Below, piece by piece: positions 9,290 to 17,762 of a stretch of 64,000 bases of DNA. Made by a program: the position numbers and the translations under genes. Source of the stretch: Nonomuraea sp. NEAU-A123 (GTDB taxonomy: Bacteria > Actinomycetota > Actinomycetes > Streptosporangiales > Streptosporangiaceae); NCBI RefSeq assembly GCF_018603905.1, contig NZ_JAHFZZ010000031.1, forward strand, positions 53,114 through 117,113, in the 5' to 3' direction. Every line of letters starts with the position of its first letter. Position 1 is the first letter of the stretch. The notes beneath the pieces were generated by a model. It was given only the letters and a program-made list of their open reading frames with translations. It was not told where the DNA came from and made no database searches.

Positions 9290-10237
9290 GTGACGACCAT
9301 TTCCGGTGGCACGATTACCGAGCTGTTCGCCAGTGCGGTGAGACTGACCATCGACGGGGAGAAGGTCAGCCCGCGCGGCATGGACACGCGTGAGCTACTC
9401 GACGTGCGCCTGCTGCTCGGTGACCCTCGCGCGCGGCTGCTCTACGCTCCTCCTGGCCGCGTCTTGAACACCGCCTTCGCCGTCGCCGAGACCGTCTGGA
9501 TTCTGTCCGGATCCGATGCGCCCTGGATCTACGAGTTCAACAGTCAACTCCGGCAGTACGCGGAGGACGACGGCATTTTACGAGGCGCCTACGGGCCGCG
9601 AATGCGCTGCTGGGACGGCCACGTCGACCAGCTCGCCCATGCGCTCGCCACTCTCCAGGGCGACCCCGATTCCCGACGGGCGGTCATCCAGCTATACGAC
9701 CCCGCCCGCGACGCCGGCGGGCATCGGGACGTGCCCTGCACGCTGGGCTACCGCTTTCATCTACGTCAGGGCCGCCTGCACATGGCCACCACCATGCGCA
9801 GCCAGGACCTGTGGACCGGCCTGCCCTACGACATCTTCGCCGCCACCACCCTGCACGAGCTGATGGCCGGTTGGCTGGGTGCCGAGCTGGGCGACTACCA
9901 CCACCATGTCGACTCCCTCCACTTGTACGAGCGCGACCTGGACAAGGCGGTCGCCGTCCTTCAGCCGGATACGGCGTCCGGGAAGCTCCCCTCCCTGGAG
10001 ACACCTTGGGAGGGGTTCGACGCCCTGCTGGCCGATGTTCGGTCAGGCCGGCGGGTCCACCACTCCGGATGGGACACCATGGCGGCGGTCCTGGCCAGCT
10101 ATCAGCAATGGAAGCGTGGCCACCGTGAAGTCGCCGTACGCAGCGCTGAGGGCATCGGTGGCCCGCTCGGCGAAGGGCTTCGTGCCTGGTACGCGGCCCT
10201 GCAGAGCCGGGGCGAATCCGCGCCGTTGGCGCGGTGA
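9290..10237 (+). CDS. Thymidylate-synthase-fold enzyme, predicted cytidylate 5-hydroxymethylase
   Basis: The 315-residue protein keeps the ThyA core: Glu67 in AVAETVWILSGSDAPW, the phosphate-binding DSRRAVIQLYDP (about 127-138), the nucleophile in DVPCT (Cys150), RSQDLWTGLPYD (170-181) and the C-terminal HVDSLHLYERD. The position that is Asn in thymidylate synthases (GLPFN) is Asp here (Asp181). In the known family this change marks enzymes that take cytosine rather than uracil nucleotides, such as phage dCMP hydroxymethylase and the CMP hydroxymethylases of nucleoside-antibiotic clusters. The gene opens a tightly overlapped operon. Its stop overlaps the carbamoyltransferase start (GTGA). It is unlikely to be the cell's dTMP source. 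Ribo- versus deoxyribonucleotide specificity cannot be told from sequence. Confidence 0.8.
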   Translation: MTTISGGTITELFASAVRLTIDGEKVSPRGMDTRELLDVRLLLGDPRARLLYAPPGRVLNTAFAVAETVWILSGSDAPWIYEFNSQLRQYAEDDGILRGAYGPRMRCWDGHVDQLAHALATLQGDPDSRRAVIQLYDPARDAGGHRDVPCTLGYRFHLRQGRLHMATTMRSQDLWTGLPYDIFAATTLHELMAGWLGAELGDYHHHVDSLHLYERDLDKAVAVLQPDTASGKLPSLETPWEGFDALLADVRSGRRVHHSGWDTMAAVLASYQQWKRGHREVAVRSAEGIGGPLGEGLRAWYAALQSRGESAPLAR

Positions 10238-11956
10238 TTGCGATGCCGCCATATGTCGTATTGGGCCTGTGCTCCTACACGCACGACTCGGCCGCGACCC
10301 TCTTGGTCGACGGCGAGTTGATCGGGTTCGTCGAGGAAGAGCGTCTGTCCGGGGCCAAGCACACTCGCGCCTATCCCGAGCACGCGGTCGCCTGGCTGCT
10401 GAGCGAGGCGGGCGTCACTGCGGACCAGGTGAACGCGGTCGCCTACAACTTTCACGGTCTCCACTATCTGCGGGTCGTTCCGACGGCTCTCGGCATGCTC
10501 ACGGACCCCGCGACCCGTGGGCGTGCCTTGATGCGCGGCCAGCTTCGCCAAGGTCGGGCTGCGGTCCGTTCGTCGAGCCCGGGGGTTGAGCCGCCGGTTT
10601 CCACACGCTCGTATCCACCCACTGCTGCACCATCGAACTCACCAGATGTACGCCTTCGCCGCATCCGGGTGGGAGAGCGCGGCCGTCCTGGTCGTGGACA
10701 GCCTCGGCGAGGCCCAGACCACCACCCTCGCGATCGGACGCCAGCCCGAGCCGGGCCGACCGGTGTTGCACCCCCTTCACGCGCTGACCGACCCGGCCTC
10801 ACTCGGCTACGCCTACGGCGCGGTCACCGAGCACCTGGGCTGGCGGCGCGGTGACGAGGAGGGCACCGTGATGGCTCTGGCCGCCCTGGGCGACCCGGCT
10901 CGCTTCCGTACCCTCTTCGCTCACGCGATCCCGATCACCGAGTCCGGGTTCGCCCTGAACCCGGACTATTTCGCGCCCAGAGTGCTCTCGTCGTCCTACA
11001 CCCGCCTGACTCCCCGCTTCACCGCTGAGACCTGCCCACGTCGAGCTCCAGACGCGCCGATCGCCGAGGCCCATCGGGACCTGGCCGCCGCGCTCCAGGA
11101 GCGTACGGAGCAGGTGATGCTGTATCTGGCCTGCCTGGCCAGGACGCGTACCGGGATGAAGCGGTTGTGTCTCGGCGGAGGCGTCGCCACCAACTGCGTG
11201 TCCGTCGGCAAAATCATCGAGTCGGGGCTTTTCGCGGAGGTGTTCCTGCCGCCTGCTCCGGGCGACGCCGGTACTGCGATCGGCGCAGCCGCCGCCGTAC
11301 ACCTGGCAGGAAGCGCGAGCCCTCTGGCCGGCATCGCGGGCGCGTGTTACCTCGGCCCCGCCTTCCCCGACCATCCGCTTGACCTCGCAGCCTGGCAGGG
11401 CCTGACGGCGCATCAGCTCTGCGGCGACGCCGCCGAGTTCCTGGCGGAACAACTCGCCGACGGTCAGATCGTCGGCCTGTTCCAGGGGCGTGTCGAGGCA
11501 GGCCCCCGGGCGCTAGGCAACCGCTCCATCCTGGCTTCCCCGCTGTGGGCAGGCGTCGTCGCGCGGCTCAACGACACGGTGAAGTTCCGAGAGCCGTTCC
11601 GCCCGTTCGCGCCCATGGTGACGGCCGAGCGCGCCGCCGACTACTTCACCCTCGGCCAGGAGGCGCCGTTCATGTCGATGGCATCCGGCGTGACCGAGCT
11701 GGCCCGCGAGCAGATCCCCGCCGTCGTGCACGCCAACGACACCGCACGCGTGCAGACCGTCACCAAGGACGGCAACCCGTTCATGCACGCCGTGCTGACC
11801 GCGTTCGCCCGCCATACCGGCGTCCCGGTCCTGATCAACACCTCCCTCAACGTCAAAGGCCGCCCGATCTGCGGCACTCCGGCCATGGCGCTGGACTGCC
11901 TGGCCAACAGCGGCCTAGACGCCCTGCTACTGGAAGGCCGGTGGATCACATCATGA
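10234..11956 (+). CDS. NodU/CmcH-type O-carbamoyltransferase, interrupted by a frameshift near 10560-10585
   Basis: Members use carbamoyl phosphate and ATP to carbamoylate a hydroxyl. The N-terminal part starts at GTG 10234 (or ATG 10243) with VVLGLCSYTHDSAATLLVDG and GFVEEERLSGAKHTRAYP. It then loses the family pattern after about residue 110. The family pattern resumes one frame over, from about 10565, with RRFPHARIHPLLHHRTHQ (the HHxxH metal-binding motif), VVDSLGE, CLGGGVATNC, GRVEAGPRALGNRSIL, REPFRPFAPM and LINTSLNVKGRPI, ending at TGA 11956. The C-terminal ORF alone could begin at TTG 10586, but it would lack the ASKHA N-terminal strands. Either a real indel or a sequence error in the G/C-rich stretch explains this. 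Neighbours overlap on both sides, so the operon design is intact. Without correction the enzyme would be dead. Confidence 0.8.
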
Positions 11957-13008
11957 AGATCGGCTACAGCTTCTGGGGCTTTCTAGGGTCGGGCATCACC
12001 GACACCCCGGACGGCGGGCGCAGCCACCGCCGCCCGCTCATCGACGCCATCCAGGCCGCAGGCCATCAAGTGGTATTCCTTCAGCCGAACCGTGACCTGG
12101 CCGAAGCCGGGGACCACATCGCCGCCCCCTACCGGTTCGACTCGGGCCTGCCCGACGTCGACGTGCTATTCACCGAATGGCGCTGGCCGATCCCCGGTCG
12201 CAACACCACCGCCTGCGGCGCCCAGGGGCACACCTGCGACCTGCATCGGCAAGCCGAACTCCTCGGCCACTACACCCACGGGCTCGGCCTGCCCACGATC
12301 ATCTGGGACAAGGACCGCCAGCTCCCGCCGAGCGACCCGTTGCGCAGCCACAGGGACGTCGTGGTGTGCGAAGCCGCGATGACCCCCTCGGCGGGCGCCC
12401 GCTCGCTGCTGTTCCCGCTGGACGACGCCCTTCTGGATGCGGCAGACCCGGTAGCGCTCGCCGCTCAGGCTCGGCCGTTCCCACTGAGTTACATCGGCAA
12501 CCAGTACGACCGCGACGAGGCGTTCCACCGCTACTTTGCGCCCGCAGCGGCCCGCCTGCCGCACTGGGTGGCCGGCAAATGGCGCGACACCTGCCGGTGG
12601 CCCCACGTCACCTTCGTCGGCAGGGTTCCGTTCCGCGAGGTGTCCCGTATGTACGGCGAGAGCCTGGCCACGGTTCTGCTGCTGCCAGACCGATATGCCG
12701 CCGTGGGCCAGATGACCCAGCGGATCTTCGAGGCGGTGCTGGCCGGATGCCTGCCACTCGCGCCCGCCACGATCGCCCACGCAGAGCGGTTCGTCCCCGA
12801 CGAGCTGATCGTCAATGACGGAGCCGAGGTGGTCACCGCGGTGCATCGGCTGTGGTCCATCGCCGGAACCACCGAGCACGCCGACCTGATCGCGGCTTGC
12901 CTGGCCAAGCTGGAGGTGTTCCGGCTCAGCCGCCAACTGCAGACGTTGCAGGAGATCCTGGCCGAACTCGCCCCTCTCCGCCCTCAGACGATCGGGGCAC
13001 GCCGATGA
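11953..13008 (+). CDS. CgeB-like glycosyltransferase
   Basis: This is a 351-residue protein with ATG 11953 overlapping the preceding TGA (ATGA). The N-terminal half begins MKIGYSFWGFLG and contains HRRPLIDAIQAAGHQVVFLQP and DVDVLFTEWRWPIPGR. The C-terminal half has LSYIGNQYDRDEAF, VTFVGRVPFREVSRMYGES and QMTQRIFEAVLAGCLPLAP. This is the GT-B layout of CgeB/spore-maturation-type glycosyltransferases, where the QRIFE..L.G.LP segment recognises the sugar nucleotide. It would attach a sugar to the cluster product or to a nucleotide intermediate. Donor and acceptor are unknown. Its own stop overlaps a downstream ATG at 13005, whose frame opens with a plausible short peptide but then only shadows the kinase gene. 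Confidence 0.75.
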   Translation: MKIGYSFWGFLGSGITDTPDGGRSHRRPLIDAIQAAGHQVVFLQPNRDLAEAGDHIAAPYRFDSGLPDVDVLFTEWRWPIPGRNTTACGAQGHTCDLHRQAELLGHYTHGLGLPTIIWDKDRQLPPSDPLRSHRDVVVCEAAMTPSAGARSLLFPLDDALLDAADPVALAAQARPFPLSYIGNQYDRDEAFHRYFAPAAARLPHWVAGKWRDTCRWPHVTFVGRVPFREVSRMYGESLATVLLLPDRYAAVGQMTQRIFEAVLAGCLPLAPATIAHAERFVPDELIVNDGAEVVTAVHRLWSIAGTTEHADLIAACLAKLEVFRLSRQLQTLQEILAELAPLRPQTIGARR

Positions 13009-13086
13009 GCACGGCCCCGTGGGACCTCCTCGACTCGCCTGCCATTGCCCCGCTGGTCACGTCCGTCCCGGCTATCGTGGAGCGCC

Positions 13087-13599
13087 ATGCAGATGAACCG
13101 AGTCGCCATCGTCGGGTCAGGTGGGAGCGGCAAGTCTCACGTGGCCCGCGAACTCGGCCGACTGCTGGATGTACCGGTCACCCATCTGGACGCGGTCTAC
13201 TTCGACGACGAGTGGAACCCGCTCCCGCCCGAGAAGTTCGAGGCCGCCCAGCAAGAGTTGGTCGCGGCCCCGCGCTGGGTGATCGACGGCAACTACAACT
13301 CCTCGCTGCACGTCCGTTTGGAGGCGTGCGACACCGTGGTGATGATGGACGTGCCCACCTGGGTCGCGCTACGGGGGATCTTCTCCCGCCAGCTCCGGCA
13401 TGGCGCCGGCCAGCACACCTCCGGCGTCTACAACCGCATCCGCTGGGGCGTGCTCACCTATGTGGCCACCTACCGGAGACGCATGCGGCCCACAGTGTTG
13501 GCAAAGATCAACGAGCAGGCTGCGGGCAAGCGCGTGGTCTTCCTCACCGGCCGCGCCGAGACGCGCCGCTGGCTGGAGCGGGTAGCCGCCAGCCGCTGA
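13087..13599 (+). CDS. Adenylate-kinase-like P-loop kinase (topology-modulation/FlaR-like)
   Basis: The 170-residue protein starts at ATG 13087, just before the conserved NRVAIVGSGGSGKSHVA strand-P-loop unit. It continues with LDAVYFDDEWNPLP, APRWVIDGNYNSS, ADTVVMMD-like CDTVVMMDVPTW and VVFLTGRAE. This is the small nucleoside/nucleotide-kinase fold often annotated as topology modulation protein. Next to a predicted cytidylate hydroxymethylase, it could phosphorylate a modified nucleoside or nucleotide (inference). The 78 bases upstream, from an ATG at 13005, encode protein-like residues in a different frame. A start there would need a frameshift, so it is not used. Confidence 0.75.
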   Translation: MQMNRVAIVGSGGSGKSHVARELGRLLDVPVTHLDAVYFDDEWNPLPPEKFEAAQQELVAAPRWVIDGNYNSSLHVRLEACDTVVMMDVPTWVALRGIFSRQLRHGAGQHTSGVYNRIRWGVLTYVATYRRRMRPTVLAKINEQAAGKRVVFLTGRAETRRWLERVAASR

Positions 13600-13633
13600 C
13601 CCGCCCTGGCGGCATGGATGGGCGGCGCCCGTG

Positions 13634-14485
13634 ATGTCGGCAGGCAACGCTTTCACCCACCGGGCCGTCACGTCCGATCTGTACAGGGACGGATCCCGCC
13701 TGGCCGCTCGTACGTCAGCGTTGCACCGAGCCAAGGTTCAGGGACGGCCTGTCGCCGAGGTCATCGCCGACCTGGCCGCCGACGAGCTGGCCGATCCACG
13801 GCAGGCGGTCGTCGCCGACATCGGCTGTGGCCGCGGCACCAGCACCCGGATTCTGGCGGAGCGTCTGCGTCCGAGACGGCTGCTAGCCATCGACGCCTCA
13901 GCGGCAATGCTGGCCGCCGCCCGTGCCCAGATCAGATGTGCGCAGCTCGCCGACGCTTCCACGGCGATCACGTATGTCCGGGCCGACTTCCACCGGCTGC
14001 CGGTCGCGAACGCCTCCTGCGCCTTGGTGGTGGCCGCGTTCTGTCTCTATCACGCGCCCGACCCACGTCCCGTCATCTCCGAGATCGGCCGCATGCTCTC
14101 TCCGGCCGGAATCGCCATCCTGGCCACCAAGTCCGCTGACAGCTACCGCTCCCTCGACCACCTGGTCGCCACCGCCGGGATAGACCCCCGTGCGGAGCTG
14201 CGGCCGAGCCTGTACGAGACGGCGCACGGCGGCAACCTGGAGACCCTCATCGCGCCGAGCCTGGCGATCATCCGCGTGGAGCACGAGGAGCACCGGTTCG
14301 CCTTCACCGGCTTGGACCACGTCGCCGCCTACCTCGCCACCAGCCCCAAGTACGAGCTGCCGCCCAGCATGGCCGCCGATCCGGACGCGATCGCCACGGC
14401 GTTGCGCGCCCGGATCGAGGACGGGCCGGTAGTAGCCACCTCCACCATCACGTACCTGATCGCCACACGAGGCGACGTGCCATGA
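13634..14485 (+). CDS. Class I SAM-dependent methyltransferase
   Basis: The 283-residue protein has motif I VVADIGCGRGTST near residues 53-65, then LLAIDASAAMLAAAR (acidic end of strand 2), YVRADFHRLPV (motif II), ALVVAAFCLYHAPDP (motif III) and a GIAILATKS strand 5, the pattern of Methyltransf_11 enzymes. A GTG three bases earlier (13631) is an alternative start. The stop overlaps the next ATG (ATGA). It follows the kinase after 34 bases and is probably a tailoring O-, N- or C-methyltransferase of the cluster. The C-terminal ~100 residues hold the acceptor specificity and show no recognisable match. Confidence 0.85.
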   Translation: MSAGNAFTHRAVTSDLYRDGSRLAARTSALHRAKVQGRPVAEVIADLAADELADPRQAVVADIGCGRGTSTRILAERLRPRRLLAIDASAAMLAAARAQIRCAQLADASTAITYVRADFHRLPVANASCALVVAAFCLYHAPDPRPVISEIGRMLSPAGIAILATKSADSYRSLDHLVATAGIDPRAELRPSLYETAHGGNLETLIAPSLAIIRVEHEEHRFAFTGLDHVAAYLATSPKYELPPSMAADPDAIATALRARIEDGPVVATSTITYLIATRGDVP

Positions 14486-15234
14486 CCCTCAACACCTTCA
14501 GCAAGCCGTACTCCACGCGCAACGACCTCGAGCGGGCCGTCGCCCACCACACATGGCTCGCTGAACACGCCAAGTCACTGCAACTGCCGCCCCTCGTGGC
14601 CGTGCATGCCACTCGCCTCGAACTGGGCTTCGTCGACGGCCGTCACGCCGTGGTCGCCGACGTGCCTGCGGTGGCCGCCGCCCTCGGCCAGGCCCACGCC
14701 GACGTGTGGGCGAGCGACCTGCACCGCGCCCTGCTCACCCACGCGCATCCGTTGTCCGGGAGCCACGAACTGGCCGACTTCGCCTCGCCGCGGATAGCGG
14801 CGCTTCGCACTCGTTGCGAAGCTGGGTTGATCAACGCGCGCCAGATGGCCGCCGTCCAACCGCTCCTGGCTCCGCACCCTGCCACGCCAGCCGCCTTCTA
14901 CAAGGACACCAACCCGCGCAACGTCCTCATCACCAGCGGCGGGCCGGTCATGGTGGACCTTGACGATCTCACCCTGGCGCCATTCGGCTACGACCTGGCC
15001 AAGCTACTGGTCACCCTCGCGATGACCGACGGACCGCTCCCGCCCGAGACCTATCCCGTTGCACTGAGCTGCTACAACCTGCCGCTCACCGACGCCGGGC
15101 TGCCACCCGTGTCCATCGACGAGTTCCTCGGATACGCGGAACTGCACCACCTGCTCACCCTGCCCTACCTCGGCAAGGGCGGCTACCGGCATCCATGGTC
15201 GACCGTCCGCCCCACTCCGGAGGATCTGAAGTGA
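14482..15234 (+). CDS. APH-fold small-molecule phosphotransferase
   Basis: The 250-residue protein keeps the C-terminal catalytic signature of the aminoglycoside/choline kinase fold: FYKDTNPRNVLI (catalytic loop with Asp and Asn) followed by MVDLDDLTLAPFGYDLAKLL (metal-binding Asp). The N-lobe is short and degenerate (MTLNTFSKPYSTRNDLERAVAHHTWL). A standard brood loop would read HGD, and here KDTNP replaces it, so activity on an unusual substrate or altered kinetics is possible. It overlaps both neighbours (ATGA in, GTGA out), so it belongs to the same transcript. The substrate is unknown. Antibiotic-resistance kinase is a possible but less likely reading, given two APH-like genes in one pathway. 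Confidence 0.75.
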   Translation: MTLNTFSKPYSTRNDLERAVAHHTWLAEHAKSLQLPPLVAVHATRLELGFVDGRHAVVADVPAVAAALGQAHADVWASDLHRALLTHAHPLSGSHELADFASPRIAALRTRCEAGLINARQMAAVQPLLAPHPATPAAFYKDTNPRNVLITSGGPVMVDLDDLTLAPFGYDLAKLLVTLAMTDGPLPPETYPVALSCYNLPLTDAGLPPVSIDEFLGYAELHHLLTLPYLGKGGYRHPWSTVRPTPEDLK

Positions 15235-15878
15235 TCGTCACCGAACTGATCTTCGTCCGGCACGGCCAGGCTCAATGCAACGCGGACGGCGTCGTCGGCG
15301 GGCCCCGTACCTGCACGGGGCTGACCGACCTCGGCCACCAGCAGATGACCGTGACCGCCGCCCGCCTTGTCTCCGAGCATGAGGCCAACCCCTTCACCCA
15401 CCTGTACTGCGGGCCTCGGCAGCGGCTTTGGGAGAGCGGCCGTATCCTCGCCGACACCCTCGACCTGCCACTGATCATCAGCAACACGCTCGACGGCCCC
15501 GTACACGGAGAAGCCGACGGCAAGCCCTGGCACGAGGTGAAGACGGCCTTCCGCGGCGGCCCACACGCCCGCCCGGATCAGCCATGGGCGCCGGGCTCCG
15601 ACACGTGGAACGGCTACCTCAAGCTCGCCGGCGAGGTCCTCGCCGACCTCATCCGCAACCACCAAGGGGCGCGCGTCCTGTTCGCCGCTCACGGCGAAAC
15701 CGTGCTCGCCACCCACACCCTGCTGCTGGACCTGCGCCCCAGCCTGATGACCAGCTTCACCGTCGACCACGCCTCCATCACCCACTGGCAACTTCACCGC
15801 AACCGATTCGACGACGAACGCTGGATGCTGCTGCACCACAACAACACCGCCCATTTGACCGCGCTGGCCAGCTCGTGA
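15231..15878 (+). CDS. Histidine phosphatase (phosphoglycerate-mutase-like) family protein
   Basis: The 215-residue protein starts at GTG 15231, with GGAGG 7 bases upstream. Motifs are FVRHGQAQCNADG (phospho-His in RHG near residue 9), a GLTDLGHQQ segment and the second catalytic AAHGETVLATHT. These define a two-histidine phosphatase or mutase. Beside two APH-type kinases and a nucleotide-kinase-like protein, it probably removes a phosphate from a pathway intermediate (inference). The stop overlaps the start of the next gene (GTGA). Confidence 0.85.
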   Translation: MIVTELIFVRHGQAQCNADGVVGGPRTCTGLTDLGHQQMTVTAARLVSEHEANPFTHLYCGPRQRLWESGRILADTLDLPLIISNTLDGPVHGEADGKPWHEVKTAFRGGPHARPDQPWAPGSDTWNGYLKLAGEVLADLIRNHQGARVLFAAHGETVLATHTLLLDLRPSLMTSFTVDHASITHWQLHRNRFDDERWMLLHHNNTAHLTALASS

Positions 15879-17749
15879 ACGCCGTCGAGAACGATCTCAT
15901 AGCCATGGCCCGCCGCCATCTCGGCTCCGTCATGCGGCTGCCACGCCTCGACCTTCCGTCGCACCTCATGCTCCTGGCCGCTGACGACGGCAATCGCTAC
16001 ATTCTCAAGCACCACGACAGCCCGGACCGGTTCCGCGCCGAAGCCCGCGCCTATGCCACCTGGGTGCCGTCCCTGGGCGAACATGCCCCGCACTTGGTCC
16101 ACGCCGACCCCGACAGCCTGTCCCTGTTGCTGACCGTCCTGCCAGGACAGCGCGCCGCACAGCTCCCGGAGGGTTCCCTCGCCGAACGACAGGCCCACCG
16201 TGCCGCGGGCCGCGTCCTCCGGTTATTGCACCAAGCCTCACCCGATCCGCACGCCAGCACCGGTGTGTCCGCCTACCTGGCTGAACGCATGCGCTGGTGG
16301 GCTGCCCGCGCCCAACTGGCCGCCCTCATCACCCCCTCCGACCTCCGCGTCCTGCACGCCTGGGCCGACCAGATGGCCGCCGAGACCCTCGAAATCGCCA
16401 TGTGCCACCTGGACTACCAGCCGCGCAACTGGGTCGTCAGGGCAACCGGCGAGGTCGGCGTCATGGACTTCGAGCACGCCCGCCTCGACGCCCGCATCCG
16501 CGACTTCAGCCGCCTCGAACACCGCTACTGGCAGCGCGCCCCCCACCTTCGTGCGGCGTTTCTCGACGGCTACGGCCGCCCTCTCGACCCCGCCGAGCAG
16601 GAACTCTTGGAGCGCTTCGGCGCCCTGGAAGCCATCACCTCACTGGTACGCGGCCACGAAGCAGGCAACGCGGAGCTGCTCGCCCATGGCCGCACGCTCA
16701 TCACCGATCTCCGCCGACCGCGAAGGACCACCATGACCGTCTCGGCCTTCTCGAACAACGCACCCACCATGCTTCCCCGCCGGGCCGTCGTCACCGGCGC
16801 AGCCGGATTCATCGGCTCACACCTATGCCAAGCGCTACTCGAACAGGGCGTGACCGTCATCGGCGTCGACCGCCGCGACCCCACCAAGCACCACAGCACC
16901 GCGCAGAAACTGGCCGACATCCGTGACCATTCCGGGTTCATCTTCGCCACGGGCGACCTGCGTACCTGCGCCATCGAGCCCCTACTACTCGACGCCGACG
17001 TCGTCTTCCACCTGGCCGGCGTCCCGGGCGTTCAGCCGTCATGGGGTCCCGACTTCGACGACTACGTCGCCTCCAACATCTCGGCCACCCAGCGGCTCAT
17101 GCACGCGGTCACGAGGCTGCGCATCCCGCGCCTGGTCGTCGCGTCGTCCTCAAGCGTCTACGGTGCGACCGGCGGCCGGCCCAGCGCTGAATCCGACCAC
17201 CCGCGGCCGGCCTCCCCGTACGCGGTCACCAAGCTCGCGGAGGAGCAACTGTGCCTCGCTCATGCTGCCCGGTCCGACTGTGACACCACCGTCGTGGCCC
17301 TGCGGTACTTCACCGTCTACGGGCCCCGCCAACGGGAAGACATGTTCGTCCAGCGGCTCCTGACCGCCGCCACGACCGGCCTGACCGTTCAGATCTACGG
17401 CGACGGTGAGCAGCGTCGCAACTTCACCTACATCGACGACGCCATCACCGCGACCATCGCGGCAGGGACCATCTACCTGCCGAACAGCGTGATCAATGTC
17501 GGAGCCAGTGGCACCACGTGCCTTAACGATGTCGTCGAGCTGGCCCGTCAAATCACCGGCCAGCCCATCACCGTCCGCTCGACCAGTGCGCGTAGCGGCG
17601 ATGTCCCGGTCACCTGTGCGGACGTGTCCACGGCGCATCGGCTGCTTGGCTGGTCTCCGACGACCGACCTGCTCACTGGTATGACCGCGCAGCTCGAATG
17701 GCTCACCGCCAATCGCAGCCGTTTGCCCGTCGCGGTGGAAGCAGTCTAA
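15875..17749 (+). CDS. Fusion of an APH-fold kinase and a GalE-like NAD-dependent sugar epimerase
   Basis: This is one 624-residue open frame from GTG 15875. Residues 1-280 are an APH-fold kinase (YILKHHDSPDRFRAEARAY, CHLDYQPRNWVV catalytic loop, VMDFEHARLD metal site). Residues about 290-624 are an extended SDR: VVTGAAGFIGSHLCQALLEQ (NAD binding, GxxGxxG), VVFHLAGVPG, VASSSSVYG, PYAVTKLAEEQ (YxxxK), LRYFTVYGPRQR and RNFTYIDD. A good internal start exists at ATG 16733, preceded by GAAGGACC, so a separate epimerase may also be made. No stop separates the halves. Kinase plus epimerase in one chain suggests a sugar-phosphate or nucleotide-sugar step. It is the last gene of the cluster. A 50-bp piece of its epimerase half recurs at 37734. 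Confidence 0.85.
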   Translation: MNAVENDLIAMARRHLGSVMRLPRLDLPSHLMLLAADDGNRYILKHHDSPDRFRAEARAYATWVPSLGEHAPHLVHADPDSLSLLLTVLPGQRAAQLPEGSLAERQAHRAAGRVLRLLHQASPDPHASTGVSAYLAERMRWWAARAQLAALITPSDLRVLHAWADQMAAETLEIAMCHLDYQPRNWVVRATGEVGVMDFEHARLDARIRDFSRLEHRYWQRAPHLRAAFLDGYGRPLDPAEQELLERFGALEAITSLVRGHEAGNAELLAHGRTLITDLRRPRRTTMTVSAFSNNAPTMLPRRAVVTGAAGFIGSHLCQALLEQGVTVIGVDRRDPTKHHSTAQKLADIRDHSGFIFATGDLRTCAIEPLLLDADVVFHLAGVPGVQPSWGPDFDDYVASNISATQRLMHAVTRLRIPRLVVASSSSVYGATGGRPSAESDHPRPASPYAVTKLAEEQLCLAHAARSDCDTTVVALRYFTVYGPRQREDMFVQRLLTAATTGLTVQIYGDGEQRRNFTYIDDAITATIAAGTIYLPNSVINVGASGTTCLNDVVELARQITGQPITVRSTSARSGDVPVTCADVSTAHRLLGWSPTTDLLTGMTAQLEWLTANRSRLPVAVEAV

Positions 17750-17762
17750 GCCGAATTCCGGG

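Noticed and set aside
12852..13634. Frame opening at ATG 13005 (overlapping the glycosyltransferase stop) and running through the kinase gene
   Set aside because: Only its first ~26 residues look protein-like; from 13087 on it is the shadow of the P-loop kinase frame. A start of the kinase at 13005 would need a frameshift.
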